A program made the translations under genes and the position numbers. Positions 33,361 through 43,483 of a DNA stretch of 64,000 bases are shown here, piece after piece (positions within the stretch are counted from its first letter, which is position 1; each line of letters begins with the position of its first letter). Source of the stretch: Branchipolynoe longqiensis (Eukaryota; Annelida; Polychaeta; Phyllodocida; Polynoidae); NCBI GenBank assembly GCA_030323885.1, contig CM059190.1, positions 81,150,709-81,214,708 on the forward strand, read 5' to 3'. The notes beneath the pieces are model-generated. The model ran no database searches, had not been told where the DNA came from, and worked only from the letters and a program-made list of their open reading frames with translations.

Positions 33361-33865
33361 TTGCACATCAGGCCGGCAGCAAAGGGAATATTCACAGCAT
33401 CAACTGTTTAAATTGTAGTAGGTCACCATTATTCAACACTCACTGTACCCTACAATCTAGATCTTATTTTACATTATTGTATTGATTACTAAGAGACAAA
33501 CTTCAATTATCAAACTGGATTTCCATCATTCAACTGCTCGTACTCTTCTTCCAGTTAGATAGAACACCAGGCTGGCTGATTATATGTGTCACTTTAAAAA
33601 AAGTATTTCCTTTGACTCGAACGGAGTGTAAAGCTTTCCGATATAATGGCATGAGGATATATGTGAACTCTACTATAATAAATTGCAACTTGTCTATATA
33701 ATGGTAAATGGTAATATATAAAATCCAAAGGCATATGAGGGATAGGTGGAGTTGGTAAACTATTACTCATTAGGTATAGAAATTGTATAGTAAAATAGTA
33801 TAGAGGAGGAGTGTCACTTCTTAGATAGTCTTTGGAGGAGTCACCTTACATACCCCCTCCCCCCA
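33361..33865. other. No recognised feature
   Basis: A/T-rich sequence between the GATT microsatellite and the tRNA-like repeat. I see no gene, terminal repeat or internal repeat. Confidence 0.4.
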
Positions 33866-33869
33866 ATGG

Positions 33870-34195
33870 TGTTATTTATGGATCACTGGCCACCACAAGG
33901 CACTGTAGCCAGAATGTCAAGGCCTTGGATACAACAGATTGAACCCTGATTGGTGGATCAACCCATATGACCACTGCTAGCTTGGATTCTAGAAACCTAT
34001 GTAAGATAATAAACCTCACTCTGCTACTTTCACTCTTTACCTACTTTCCTTCATTACCTGTATTGATTTCTCATTAGCTTGTCCACACAATTCATACCAC
34101 CAGCCAGCGACTTTACGGGAGGATTGAACCCACAGTCTCCAATAGAGAAAGTATGTGATCCATTCATACAGCCACCCTGCCGAGTTACACAAGGA
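33870..34195 (-). mobile_element. Possible tRNA-headed SINE, single copy here
   Basis: The minus strand contains GGCAGGGTGGCTGTATGAAT, then a GGAGACTGTGGGTTCAATCC B-box region, followed by CTCCCGTAAAGTCGCTGG. This fits a tRNA-like head. The rest has no second copy in the window, so the extent is a guess. Confidence 0.35.
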
Positions 34196-34417
34196 GATCT
34201 CCACCAGCATGCATACACATGGAGCTATGTGATTAAAGCGGTAACCTAGAATAATAGGGTCTTTATATACCCTTTTTTCTGGAGCATGCGCAGTGAGCTA
34301 ATAATAGGCAGAACACGAGTTTGCGTCATTGCCATCAGAAGGCAAGGATGTGCTGGAAATAGGCAATAAGACCTTTAGCACAATGGATAATGTACACACT
34401 CTCTCTCTCTCTCTTGA

Positions 34418-34680
34418 AGATTTATACTGCTTATCATGGATAAGTCGGAATAGGCTTGTTTTCACTATTAGATAGAAAGCCCAAGCCTAAACCTTTACCC
34501 ACTCAAGGGATTTTCAACCTCCCGCACCACAAAGACATGGTATGAGAGCAACTGGCCTTTGATGACGCTGTAAGTTATACACAGCGGTGGAAATCCAAAT
34601 TGCCAGAGGTGGGGGCATGGGGAATCGAACCATTGACCTTCAGATTAGGAGTCCGACCTCGAAAAAAGTCAGACACTCTA
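34418..34680 (-). mobile_element. B-SINE with T3 tail, head truncated
   Basis: The plus strand runs GAAGATTTATACTGCTTATC and ATGGATAAGTCGGAATAGGC, through GACGCTGTAAGTTATACACA, to CAGACACTCTAACCAC, where it is cut off inside the head and an A-SINE tail begins at once. Confidence 0.78.
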
Positions 34681-34830
34681 ACCACCATGACCTGTCCTCA
34701 TATGACCTTCGATGTTGCCAGGATGTAGAACTCCAACAAGGGAAGACCAGCGTTCCTGCGCTGACAAAATGTAGGTTCAGATAAATAAACATATTTACCC
34801 CCCAAAAATAAAAATAAATAACGATAATGA
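34681..34830 (+). mobile_element. A-SINE tail fragment then family E copy
   Basis: TCATATGACCTTCGATGTTG, CCAGGATGTAGAACTCC (34698-34735), then GGAAGACCAGCGTTCCTGCG, CTGACAAAATGTAGGTTC and an A-rich end (34740-34820). Three fragments of different families sit back to back here. Confidence 0.55.
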
Positions 34831-34863
34831 GTCTGCTAGCATTGTCTATAAACTAAGACCACC

Positions 34864-35160
34864 ATGGATTGTCAAGACGACTGCATCACCAACACATCAA
34901 ACCAAGCAGGCCGCCTCCCTCCACTTGTTCCCCTCGTTACGGCTCCTCACGGACCGAGTGCTGGACGACATGTGTTCCTGGCCATCCCCCTGGTCATGTG
35001 ACCACGAGAACACGCGATACTGGCATCAGGGGAGCAGGTCCCCAAATTGAGCAGGCCCTACGTCTGCGCAGGGCGCTTCTGGGGCGCGCCCTCGTGAGGG
35101 GTTCTGACACATAGCGGGCGTGTCTCACCAGGCTGCCACTAGGGGGCGCATCTTGTATGG
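34864..35160. other. GC-rich stretch, no supported gene
   Basis: A plus-strand frame at 34869-35114 is open but has no recognisable motif. GCCACTAGGGGGCGC at 35136 recurs in part near 60206 (TCACTAGAGGGCGC) and resembles a CTCF-type core (CCASYAGRKGGC), which is only suggestive. Confidence 0.25.
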
Positions 35161-35191
35161 GGATGGGGACGGGGATGGGGACTGGGGAGGG

Positions 35192-35322
35192 TTAAAGTTA
35201 CATAATCTGGTGGTTTTGAGTTTCTGACATTCATCTGAGATAAATATATTCAATTGAGTATATGATCACACTGACCTATGACTAAGTAAAGGTACTAGTA
35301 TCTACCTGAATTTGACATCCTA
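35192..35322 (+). mobile_element. TTAA-type MITE fragment, left end
   Basis: TTAAAGTTACATAATCTGGT, then GGTTTTGAGTTTCTGACATT and GAGATAAATATATTCAATTG, is the first 130 bp of the MITE. It breaks off just before the next foldback. Confidence 0.65.
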
Positions 35323-35327
35323 AAGGG

Positions 35328-36028
35328 TGCATTCCTTACACGCAGCATGGGGCATGTGGTATGCGAATGCGAATGCGAATGCGACAACAAATCAAAATGC
35401 CTTGAAGTCTATGGGCTACATTCCTTACACGCGGTATGCGAATGTGAATGTGAATGCGAATGCGAATGCATCAAACCGATCGGTCCATGTAGCGATTGGT
35501 GCGGCATGCTGCATGTGGCATGCGGCATGCGGAACGCGGGTGTGAATAGAAAACCATCAGTCGCACATGTCCATTAGTTTTAGACAAGGAGAGGTGACTG
35601 AGCATTATGGAACGATGGAAATATGAAGAAATGGGACGGTCCTAACATGGCTCAGTTTAGCTTGCTCCGAGGGATGTTAGGACCATCCCAGATTTTGTTG
35701 ACCAAAAAGGACGGCCCTAACATGGCTCAGTTTAGGATGTTAGGACCGTCCCAATTGGGAGACAGACGGTTACGGGAAAGCTAAAAATGCTACCATATGA
35801 ACAGAAATATGAATACTTATCTATAACTTGGTTATAATAAAGGTAGGAACCCCCATGTGACATACGAAAAGGTACATAGATATAAATGCAATATTTGGTC
35901 ATATACAGTGCAGTAAGGAGTATACTTGTTTATTAATATTTTTTTAATATTGCCAGTCGTGTACCGCATGTAAGGAATCATGCCATTTGCATGCCGCATA
36001 CTGCATACCGCATGTTAGGAATGCCCGC
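35328..36028. mobile_element. Foldback with GCATTCCTTACACGCGG ends
   Basis: Left GTGCATTCCTTACACGCAGC, right CATGTTAGGAATGCCCGC, inverted. Subterminal arrays of GCGAATGCGAATGCG and GCGGCATGC words follow the left end and precede the right end. An inner copy of the terminal repeat (CTACATTCCTTACACGCGGT) lies at 35418. A related 700-bp element sits inverted at 46686-47388. Confidence 0.75.
35631..35757. repeat. Two tandem hairpins with GGACGGTCCTAACAT arms
   Basis: GGGACGGTCCTAACATGGCT to GATGTTAGGACCATCCC, then GGACGGCCCTAACATGGCTC to GATGTTAGGACCGTCCC. Each forms a short hairpin. The pair sits inside the larger foldback and may be its own tiny MITE, once duplicated. Confidence 0.7.
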
Positions 36029-36117
36029 TTAACCCAACAAGTAAAACCTTTTATGTAAATGTAAAATGATGTTATGTGCCTCATACTCATTACTTATTGC
36101 ATCATGTACACTGTAAT

Positions 36118-36546
36118 GGTATGCAGGTATTACAGGTATTGCAGGTATTGCAATACCTCAGGCCCTGCAGAGTTGTAAACCACTGCCTTGTGGTACAGGT
36201 TCTTGACAGAACCGAAGGCTAAGTGAGCAAACCCTAAACAGAAAACCGGGTCACTGTGGCAGCATTAAGGGTGGTTGATGTATGGAACTCCCAACATCTC
36301 CCAACCAGCTACTGCAGGGACAAATAGTTTTGCACCTGCCTGGACATGTTCTTGCTGGTGTGAAACCTCTATTTGGTCCCCGAGAGTGTGCCGCTGGTAA
36401 CTTGCAAAAGCCAGCAACTTTTCCAGGCAACTTTCATGAATTGTACAACCGCACCAAACACCATAAATGGAGAGTGGCAGTCAAGTAAAGAAAGCAGTCT
36501 TTGTCGCGTCGCGACCGACAGCAGCATGATGATGATGATGATGATG
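36118..36546 (+). mobile_element. RTE deletion derivative with 10-bp duplication
   Basis: The unit begins with GCAGGTATTGCAGGTATTGC, continues CAGAGTTGTAAACCACTGCC, TTGTGGTACAGGTTCTTGAC and a CTCCCAACATCTCCC block, then jumps to AAATGGAGAGTGGCAGTCAA and the RTE 3' UTR (CAGTCTTTGTCGCGTCGCGA) ending in an ATG repeat. ACACTGTAAT flanks both sides (36108-36117 and 36547-36556). It keeps only the two ends of the LINE, so it is a non-autonomous passenger. Confidence 0.85.
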
Positions 36547-36559
36547 ACACTGTAATTTC

Positions 36560-36895
36560 ATAATCTACTTCACATTTCAAGACGCTATATAAGAAAACCC
36601 CAAAACACTAACATAGAACCTTAAGAAAACAACTAACATAGTAATAAGAATGTAACAAAAATACAATGCCAAGAGGGCACAAAAGAGTAACATAGGCTAC
36701 TAAACGTACCAACAGACTATCTATCTGCTACTGAAATGCAGACAATCAAATAACGTATCAGCAGGTACTGTTTGGTAAGACAACACCAACACTACAGCTG
36801 GCCAGCATTTAAAACAAGCCTGGCTACCCAGGCTTACATGCTATGGACATAATAAATACAGCCTCAATACAAAAAAAAATTAATTAAAAGAAATA
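36560..36895 (+). mobile_element. LINE 3' UTR, family K
   Basis: AATGCCAAGAGGGCACAAAA, TAACATAGGCTACTAAAC, TATCTGCTACTGAAATGCAG, CTACAGCTGGCCAGCATTTA, CAGGCTTACATGCTATGGAC and AATAAATACAG lead to an A-rich end. The complement of this series is seen at 47775-48010. Confidence 0.65.
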
Positions 36896-36994
36896 TATAT
36901 ATAAACCATGTTAACAAAATGTTGTGTAAATACCAAGATACCTGTAACACTTGACCAGACCAGTACTATGGCGCTGGCAAAAGATTTATATTGA

Positions 36995-37765
36995 TTGTTA
37001 TGATTTATTTTACTTAGTTTGAAGTAATGTATATCTTACATGGCTAACTTACGAGATATTTGAAGTATGAACATGGAAATTTAGTGTTGGCAAGCACGCC
37101 ACAATTCTGACACCATAGGGTTCTGCAATAACAGGTTTGATTGATTGGTGGTTGCTTTATGCCGTGTCGGCAGCATAGGCCATAAGCATACAATCAATTT
37201 TGTGTCAATGGACACTCATGAATTGTGTAAACTCACAATCATAATAGTTTCTGGTCAAGCTAAATAAAATTCTAAATGATAGTGTTATTCATTGATGAAA
37301 TTTGTTTAAAAACCTATATGAGGTGGCACACACCAGCTGCCCTCAAAAAGGCTAAAATGTTTTCTTGTTTTACTTTAGTAAAAAGGTCATGCATGTTGTT
37401 TGCAATGTAAAATTGTTGGCACAGGGCCATTAAATCCACACAGTTTAATAAAGTGTGTTTTAATGTCAGTGGGGACTGACATCCAATACATTCAGGGGGA
37501 GGGTCCCGCTTGAGCAGCAAAACGTGTGTTAGCCACGAGTGGCCAATATGGCATCTTGGTAAAACAACCTGGTAGTGTCGCCCTTCCAGGCGACTCTGCA
37601 GCAGTCCGTTCACAGGTTCTATTGAATTGGCTCAGTGGTCCCTTCTATATGAGAAGAAATGCTTAATAAGTGCATTAGTATCTAAATTAGATATGTAGAC
37701 TTAAATATAGATAAATGTTTTGGAATTGAATATTTTATGTTTCATCGGACTATACAGCGTTATGG
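36995..37765 (+). mobile_element. TTAA-type MITE split by a LINE fragment
   Basis: The MITE body (GAGATATTTGAAGTATGAAC, GACACCATAGGGTTCTGCA) runs to ACAGGTTT at 37138 and resumes at ACAGGTTC (37612), then GAAATGCTTAATAAGTGCAT and TTCATCGGACTATACAGCG. ACAGGTTY is the duplication of the inserted LINE end. The left part of the MITE is missing. Confidence 0.75.
37139..37611 (-). pseudogene. Jockey-like LINE C-terminus with 3' UTR, 5'-truncated
   Basis: The minus-strand frame at 37314-37611 encodes GRHYQVVLPRCHIGHSWLTH, then LLLKRDPPPECIGCQSPLTL, KHTLLNCVDL and ends near FLRAAGVCHLI. The pattern RLRIGHTRLTH, then CxxC, then HxLLxC is the zinc-binding and RNase-H-adjacent C-terminus known from jockey/I/CR1-type LINEs. 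The frame is open across this part with no internal stop. A 3' UTR with GCCTATGCTGCCGACACGGC and ATAAAGCAACCACCAATC follows, ending in an AATC-type tail. The 5' truncation coincides with the target duplication ACAGGTTY. The fragment lacks the catalytic domains and cannot act alone. Confidence 0.8.
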
Positions 37766-37774
37766 TTAGGGGGA

Positions 37775-39100
37775 ATGTTGGTGGGGAATGGGATATGGGA
37801 AGTGGAAGGATGGGGAGGGGTAGGGAGAGGTTGGTATGGGTTGGGTTGGGAGGGGTGGGGAGGGGTGTGGAGAAGTGGCGAGGGTGGGGATGGAGAGGTA
37901 AGTAGAGGTGCATGGGGAGAGGGTTTGGGATATGTGGGAAGGGTACGAAGAGCAGAGAAGAAAGAAAGAAAGAACAGAAAGAAAGGAAAGCAAGAAAGAA
38001 AAGGAGGAGGATATGGAGAAACAGAAATAAACGGGATGACAATCTAGCTGAGGAGGCAATGGGAGGCGAGGTGACGCAATGGTAATTAGGGGAATAGAGG
38101 CAAGTCGAGGGGAGGCGAACAGAGCCGAGGTCGGGAGGGGTGGGCAGGGTTGGAGGAAACTGAGGGGAGGCGATATTGGAAATTGTACGAAGGGAGGAGA
38201 GGTCAGGTAGGGAATGGAAGGGCAGGAGGTATGATGGAAGGAGAGGAATTGGGAGAGTAATCTGGTGGACGGAAGAGAGGGCATCAGAGAGGAGGGAGGA
38301 GAGAGGAGGGAGGAGTGAGGAAGTGAGAGGAGAGGAAGGAGGAAGAGAGGAGAGAGGATGGAGGAGAGCGGAGGTTAGTGGCAGTGAGAGGAGGTTAAGG
38401 GAGGAGAGAGGAGGGGAGGAAAGCGGAGGTTAGGTTAGGGGAGGAGAGAGGAGGGGAGGGGAGGAGAGCTGAGGTGGGGGGAGGAGATAGGAGGTGAAGG
38501 GACGAGAGCGGAACTGAGGGTGGAAAGCGGAGGTTAGCAGAGGAGAGCGGAGGTGATGGGAGGAGAGCAGAGGTTAGGGGGGGGAGAGGAGGGGAAGGGA
38601 GGAGAGCGGAAGTGAGGGGAGGAGAGCGGAGGTTTGGGGAGGAGAGAGGAGGTGAGGGGAGGTGATCGGAGGTTATGGGAGAAGAGAGGAGGTGAGGAGA
38701 GGAGGGCGGAAGTGAGGGGAGTGGAGGTTAGTGGAGGAGAGAGGAGGTGAGCGGAGGTGGTCGGAGGTTAGGGCAGAATAGAGGAGGTGAGGAGAGCAGA
38801 GCGGAAGTGAGGGGAGCGGAGGTTAGGGGAGGAGAGAGGAAATGACGGGAGGAGAGCGGAGGTTAGGGGAGTAGAGAGGAAGTGATGGGAGGAGAGAGGA
38901 GGGGAGGGGAGGAGAGCGTATGGGAGGGGAGGGGAGAGGAGGTGAGGGGAGGACAACTGAGGAGAGGGGAGGAGAGCGGAGGGGGGAGAAATGGTAGAAG
39001 GGGAGGGAGGGAACGGGGAGTGGGGGAGGGGGGAGATGATGGGGGAGGAGGAGGAGTGTTTTGGGAGGGAAGCGGGAGAGGGGGGGGGAGGGAAAGAGGT
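37775..39100. repeat. Purine-rich low complexity and GGAGAG array
   Basis: GGGTTGGGAGGGGTGGGGAG-like sequence (37790-37930), AAGAAAGAAAG (37958-38000), then about 800 bp of GGAGGAGAGAGGAGGTGAGG units with GCGGAGGTTAG variants (38280-39000). The open frames on both strands (glycine/arginine/glutamate or serine/proline/leucine) are artefacts. Confidence 0.85.
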
Positions 39101-39200
39101 GCTGAGATATCATCGGAGGCTGAGGGATGCGACATGCGGGTGTGTTATCGGCAGACAAAGTGATGCTGAATCAGGAGAGACGGGTGTTCTATTTCCCTAG

Positions 39201-39427
39201 GAAACAATCCGTGCTGGCCATCATCCCCTGAGGGTGTGCAGCGAGAGTGGCACAACAATAACACGGACCTGCTGTACGCCCACAATCCCGCCCTGACCGC
39301 CCTCAGGCAGGGAGGGGTCCATTCTGATTGGCTGTGCCGATTAGCTAAATCACTCTTGCTACGAAAGCATCAGGCCAAGAATACTGGGAGCCGATGGTAT
39401 AAGGTTGGGGCACTAATGCAAATCTGT
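39201..39427 (+). CDS. Possible coding exon, product not recognised
   Basis: A pyrimidine-rich TTCTATTTCCCTAG at 39187-39200 could be a splice acceptor. The frame that follows is open, with ordinary amino-acid composition, and includes REWHNNNTDLLYAHNPALTA and a LRQGGVHSDWLCRLAKSLLL stretch. Its open reading continues to 39631, but from 39428 onward the sequence is a foldback element, so the last part is not native. I recognise no domain and see no donor site before the insertion. If this is a host exon it has been interrupted. It could also be part of an unfamiliar retroelement. Confidence 0.3.
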
Positions 39428-40149
39428 GCCCGTATGCAGGAGTCGGTGGTAGCGGCTTTTGGTGTTACTGCGTATCACCATGTAGCTATTACCGGGGTCG
39501 GGAACTGTGTCAAGTCGTATGCAGGAGCCCGTAACACTTTGATTATAGCTACCCATGAAGTTATTTATAGATTTGGGAAATCCCTCGATTCGAAAATATT
39601 AATATCTCCGCCGATGCGGCAGAGGCGTTAATTTTGCTTCGAATTTAGGGTTAATTTGCAGAAATTTCACTTATTGCGTATGTAATTCTGTTGAATATGA
39701 CACCATTGGGTAGATTTGGGTGTAATATATTGGCGCCGATGCGGCGGCGGTGACGGCGGCCATTTTTAGTTGACGTTGGACAGTATGGATATTGACGTCG
39801 CTGCGGCAGCGGCGATTTGTTTACTTTACATTCATCGATTCAAAAATATTAATATCTCAGCCGATGCGGCAGAGGCGTTAATTTTGCTTCAAGTATAGGG
39901 TTAATTTGCAGAAATTTCACTTATTGCGTATGTAATTATGTTAAATATGACACCATTGGATAGATTTGGGCCTAATATACTGCTGTAAACCTGCTCCTTA
40001 CCAGGGGTAGTGTACCATCGGTTAAGGTTTTGGTGTTAGGCCTATCACCGACTCATGCATACCACTTTTCGCCTCTACCCGGGAAATTCCCGCCTAACAC
40101 CGTTTTGGCTCGCTACCACCGAATACCACCGACTCCTGCATACAGGCCC
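39428..40149. mobile_element. Foldback with GTATGCAGGAGTCGGTGGTA ends
   Basis: Left GCCCGTATGCAGGAGTCGGT, right CACCGACTCCTGCATACAGG, inverted. Inside, a block with ATATTAATATCTCCGCCGAT, GCGGCAGAGGCGTTAATTTT and TTTCACTTATTGCGTATGTA occurs twice as a direct repeat (about 39590 and 39838). The element at 57301-58060 shares CTTCGAATTTAGGGTTAA and this interior, so the two are one family with diverged ends. Confidence 0.75.
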
Positions 40150-40215
40150 TGGGCTACTTACTGCTACCGCTAGGGGGGTAGTTAGTTGTTCATGATTCGC
40201 TTTAAATTAAATATT

Positions 40216-41375
40216 GGTTAAGCCGTTGTTGGGGTTTTACGTCCTGGAAATATCTAAAGTCATATGAGGATGGCTTCCGAATTGTGAGAGTGTGCACTCG
40301 TGGCTACTTTATAGTGCTGCTCCACTGGGATACCAGGTTGGAAGCACCATACACTGATATCCCACTCAGTCATATTATCCTGACACATGACCAACCAGTT
40401 CTTGCCGTGTGCTAATAATGCTGACCGTCTGACTAGGAAGTGACAAGTATTAATTTGATAAGTAACTGGTTAGAGAGCTGCTATTTGCAGATGACAGTGC
40501 ACTGATTGCCCCCTCTGCTGAAGAGATCCAGAAAATAGTGGACGCTTTCTCCGATGCATCAAAGAAGTTTGGCCTGAAGATTAACATCACAAAGACGGAG
40601 GTGCTGTACCAAGCCAACTCTACAAGAACCCGAGAGGAGGATATCCTGGTTGACGGAAACAAGCTGAACTCAGTTCTGGAATTCACCTACGTCAGAAGCA
40701 CTATATCAAGTGATGGATGCATTGATGCTGAAATACATAGGAGGATGGCCAAGGCTAGCGCATCTTTCGGCCAAATACGCCAGAGACTCTGGAACAACCA
40801 CCATGTGTCCATGCGGGTCAAAGGAAAGATCTACCGTGCAATCATGCTATCCACCCTACTATGCGGAGCCAAGGCCTGGACAGTGTACAGACGACAGGTG
40901 AAAAAGGTGCATGCCTTCATGATGCGACATCTGCGTTCAATCATGAGGCTAATCTGGAAGGACAAAGTGACAAATAAGTAAATACTCGAATGGACGGGGC
41001 TGCCCTCTATGGAAGATCTTCTGATCAAAAAGAATCGCCAGTGGACTGGACACCTCATGAGGATGTCATCAGACAGGCTACCAAAGCAGATCCTCTACTC
41101 TCAACTGTCTTCTGGTTCCAGAAAGAGAGGGTGCCCTCGTCTCTGCTTCAAGGATACCATCAAGAGAAACCTGAAGCTGGGAGACATTAAGACTGACTCA
41201 TGGACATCACTCTCACAGCAGAGAGCTAAATGGAGAGCGGCAGTCCAGTAATGAAAGCAGTCTTTGTCGCATCGCGACTGACAGCATGATGATGATGATG
41301 ATGATATTGGTTTGACTCGACCCGACCTTCGGCATGGGAGGCGTGCCTCCCTGCCGATTCGGTCACCTGACTTCA
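40216..41375 (-). mobile_element. A-SINE split by an RTE-like LINE
   Basis: The plus strand reads GTTGTTGGGGTTTTACGTCC and the T1/body complement to TAAGTAACTGGTT (40471), then resumes at ATTGGTTTGACTCGACC (41306) and ends at the head complement TGCCGATTCGGTCACC. ACTGGTT and ATTGGTT flank the LINE as a 7-bp duplication with one change. Confidence 0.8.
40472..41305 (+). pseudogene. RTE-like LINE: reverse transcriptase end and C-terminal domain
   Basis: This is the largest LINE coding remnant here. It opens at the catalytic-site motif LLFADDSALIAPSAEEIQKI (FADD at about 40484), followed by KFGLKINITKTEV (the GLxIN-xKTE motif) near 40568. A thumb-like region has AKASASFGQIRQRLWNNHHV near 40750. 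The C-terminal LINE domain has WTGHLMRMSSDRLPKQILYS near 41040 and GCPRLCFKDTIKRNLKLGDI near 41130. One in-frame stop (TAA, 40979-40981) interrupts an otherwise continuous frame to 41251, so only a point change separates the two halves. Everything upstream (endonuclease and most of the reverse transcriptase) is missing through 5' truncation. The 3' UTR ends in (ATG)n at about 41286-41304. The motif order suggests the RTE clade. Confidence 0.88.
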
Positions 41376-41671
41376 TAGTAGCGATGCCAAATTGCAGCCT
41401 AGCAAGAAGCATACACTTTACATCATTAAATTATTGTGTAAATTATGCTGGCTCATCTCACTTCAAATGAGTTGGAATCCATCAATTTAATATTATGAAC
41501 CATTTCAAACCGACTGCCTCGAATGAGGTAAAACACATTCCGGAAGAAAATTTGGGATATTCAAGAACGTTAATGACTGTGGTAATGACAAAGGCGGAAG
41601 TTACCCAATTAAATCAAGATAGAGAGATGCACTGAACCAGGATCTGCTGGGCGGATATGACTCATAACTTT

Positions 41672-42282
41672 CACGCTAATCGGTAGAGCGCAGTCAAACC
41701 AATGACTTTAACATTTATACTTGTAGCCTCCTAGGCTGCTGGTCGGCACTAATATGATCGGGCAAGGACTGGTTAGCTCAGTGTCAGGATAATGTGACTG
41801 AGTGGGATATTGGGTCTTTGTTTTATTTAACAACGCCTCAAGAGCACATTGAATTTATTCATCAGTTATTGAAAGTCAAACATATGGTCATTCTGACATA
41901 TTTCTTTAGAGGAAACTCACTGCCGCCACATAGGATACTCTTTCCGATAAACAGCAAGGGTTTTTTATATGCCCTTTCCTATAGACAGGACAACACATAC
42001 CACAGCCATTGATTAACTGGTAGTGGACCGCTGGTTGGCACAGAAAATAGCCCCAACTGCAAATGTGTCAACTGAACAGGATTGATAAGATTACTAACTC
42101 CTTCACAAATGGACACTCTACCGCCAGCTACCTCCGGCTCCTCTGATATCGGGTCATGATGCTGGCAGCTTGATTTACCAGTGGGTCAGCACTATAAATT
42201 AGCCATGAGTGCATGCTGTCACAAGACCCATCCTGATATGCCCTTCGATGTTGCCAGGACGTAAGACTCCAACAAACAAACA
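41672..42282 (+). mobile_element. A-SINE split by a D-type SINE
   Basis: The head TAATCGGTAGAGCGCAGTCA and body to CTGAGTGGGATATTGGGTC (41816) resume at GATATCGGGTCATGATGCTG (42145) and run to the T1 tail with CTTCGATGTTGCCAGGACGT. GATATYGGGTC on both sides is an 11-bp duplication. Confidence 0.82.
41817..42144 (+). mobile_element. SINE with conserved core, family D
   Basis: AACGCCTCAAGAGCACATTG, a CATCAGTTATTGAAAGTCAA block, CATATGGTCATTCTGACATA, GAGGAAACTCACTGCCGCCA, ATAAACAGCAAGGGTTTTTT and TATATGCCCTTTCC occur in order. I know a very similar core (GCCACTAGAGCACATTGATT and so on) from mollusc genomes, from memory. It is precisely bounded here by the 11-bp duplication, which gives 328 bp. 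The right part is lower in similarity to the copy at 56287. Confidence 0.75.
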
Positions 42283-42482
42283 ATGATGGGGGCGTAGGAT
42301 GTGGTGGTGTATGGGTGATGCAGCATCCAGCCAATCAGAGCAGACTGGAAGGGCACACGCAGATTCCCAATTTGTTTTTAAAACAAAATTCAGATATAAA
42401 TCAAATTGGATTAGTGCTGCTCGGCGTTAAAAGCAAGTGTTAACACTTATCCGTTATGAACAGGGTAAAGAAATGCATCACT

Positions 42483-42821
42483 AAAGCGGCTGTCACACCT
42501 CGCCGGATTGAGCAATGGATAGAATTGTCTAGTCCGGTGGTGATAAGTATCCAAATGTATTAAAATGTGTCAAAATGTTGCGCTATCGGGTAAACGGCCA
42601 CCGGACGAACAGACATGAAATGTACATGAAACGGACAGGAAACGAACATGAACGGATAGCCAATGGATGAAACAAAATCAAACCGGACAAGAACCATAGA
42701 CATCAGTTGAGCGGCATCCGTTTCTAGTTTTGTGCATGTTCAAAACTTGTATGGACACAAACCGGAGATTGTTCGTTTCCTGTCCGTTTCCCCCAATCTG
42801 GTGAGGTTTGACAGAGCCTTT
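42483..42821. mobile_element. Foldback, GGCTGTCACACC ends, CGGACA interior
   Basis: Left AAAGCGGCTGTCACACCTCG then CCGGATTGAGCAATGG; right AATCTGGTGAGGTTTGACAG then AGCCTTT. The central GTTTTGTGCATGTTCAAAAC hairpin is conserved. This is the shortest of the four copies (339 bp). Confidence 0.8.
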
Positions 42822-42825
42822 ACAA

Positions 42826-42930
42826 CCACTATAAAGTCAGCATGACACTGAGTTGTCATAAGTCGATATGCGTCCTAATATGACATTTGATGTTGCCAAG
42901 GTGGAAAACCATAACAAACAACCAAATGAA
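42826..42930 (+). mobile_element. A-SINE tail (T1)
   Basis: CACTATAAAGTCAGCATGAC, TATGCGTCCTAATATGACAT and TTGATGTTGCCAAGGTGGAA. It follows immediately after the foldback. Confidence 0.65.
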
Positions 42931-43139
42931 GCAATACTCAATCCATGTTCAAATCCTAAGTACTGCTCACTCATGAACCCTGTTAATGATCTTGAAACCC
43001 AAAATTCATCTAATCCAATCACATAATGTCCGCGTCTCTAAATCACAATTATAAGAACAGAAGAGATTACTGACTAATTGAGATGCGATACCAGAATCCA
43101 TTGCCCACGCCCGCTGTCTACTTGACAGCATGTGGGAAT

Positions 43140-43290
43140 CGAACCCCCGGTTCGGGTTCAAACACTTACTGAGTCAAACCAATGGCTTGTTACAACTAAG
43201 CTTGTTACACAACAGAACTAGGATAGGGTTGGGATTGGCAATGAGGACCAACAATTGTTTACGATTGGATTCTCACTCGGTTAATCAACG
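43140..43290 (+). mobile_element. A-SINE with T2 tail, decayed
   Basis: GGTTCGGGTTCAAACACTTA, GAGTCAAACCAATGGC, AACTAGGATAGGGTTGGGAT, AATGAGGACCAACAATTG and GATTGGATTCTCACTCGG match the family with many changes. Confidence 0.55.
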
Positions 43291-43483
43291 AAAGCAATAG
43301 CATCTTCTTTTCTTCAAATTAACCAACCTATATCAATGGCAAACACTTCCATCTCGCGAGCGAACAATTAATGCAATGAATAAATTATTTATCCGAGAAA
43401 AGCAAATGAAAAGAATGTATATTAATTAAGCTGCATGCCACACTACCATAACAATATATATGCAAATGTGCGTAGATTGTGTT

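Noticed and set aside
35136..35150. CTCF-like core sites here and at 60205
   Set aside because: A single degenerate 14-bp match is expected by chance in 64 kb, and binding in this organism is unknown.
37766..39200. Serine/proline/leucine-rich frames of 90-172 codons
   Set aside because: Purine-rich low complexity leaves frames open on both strands at the same place.
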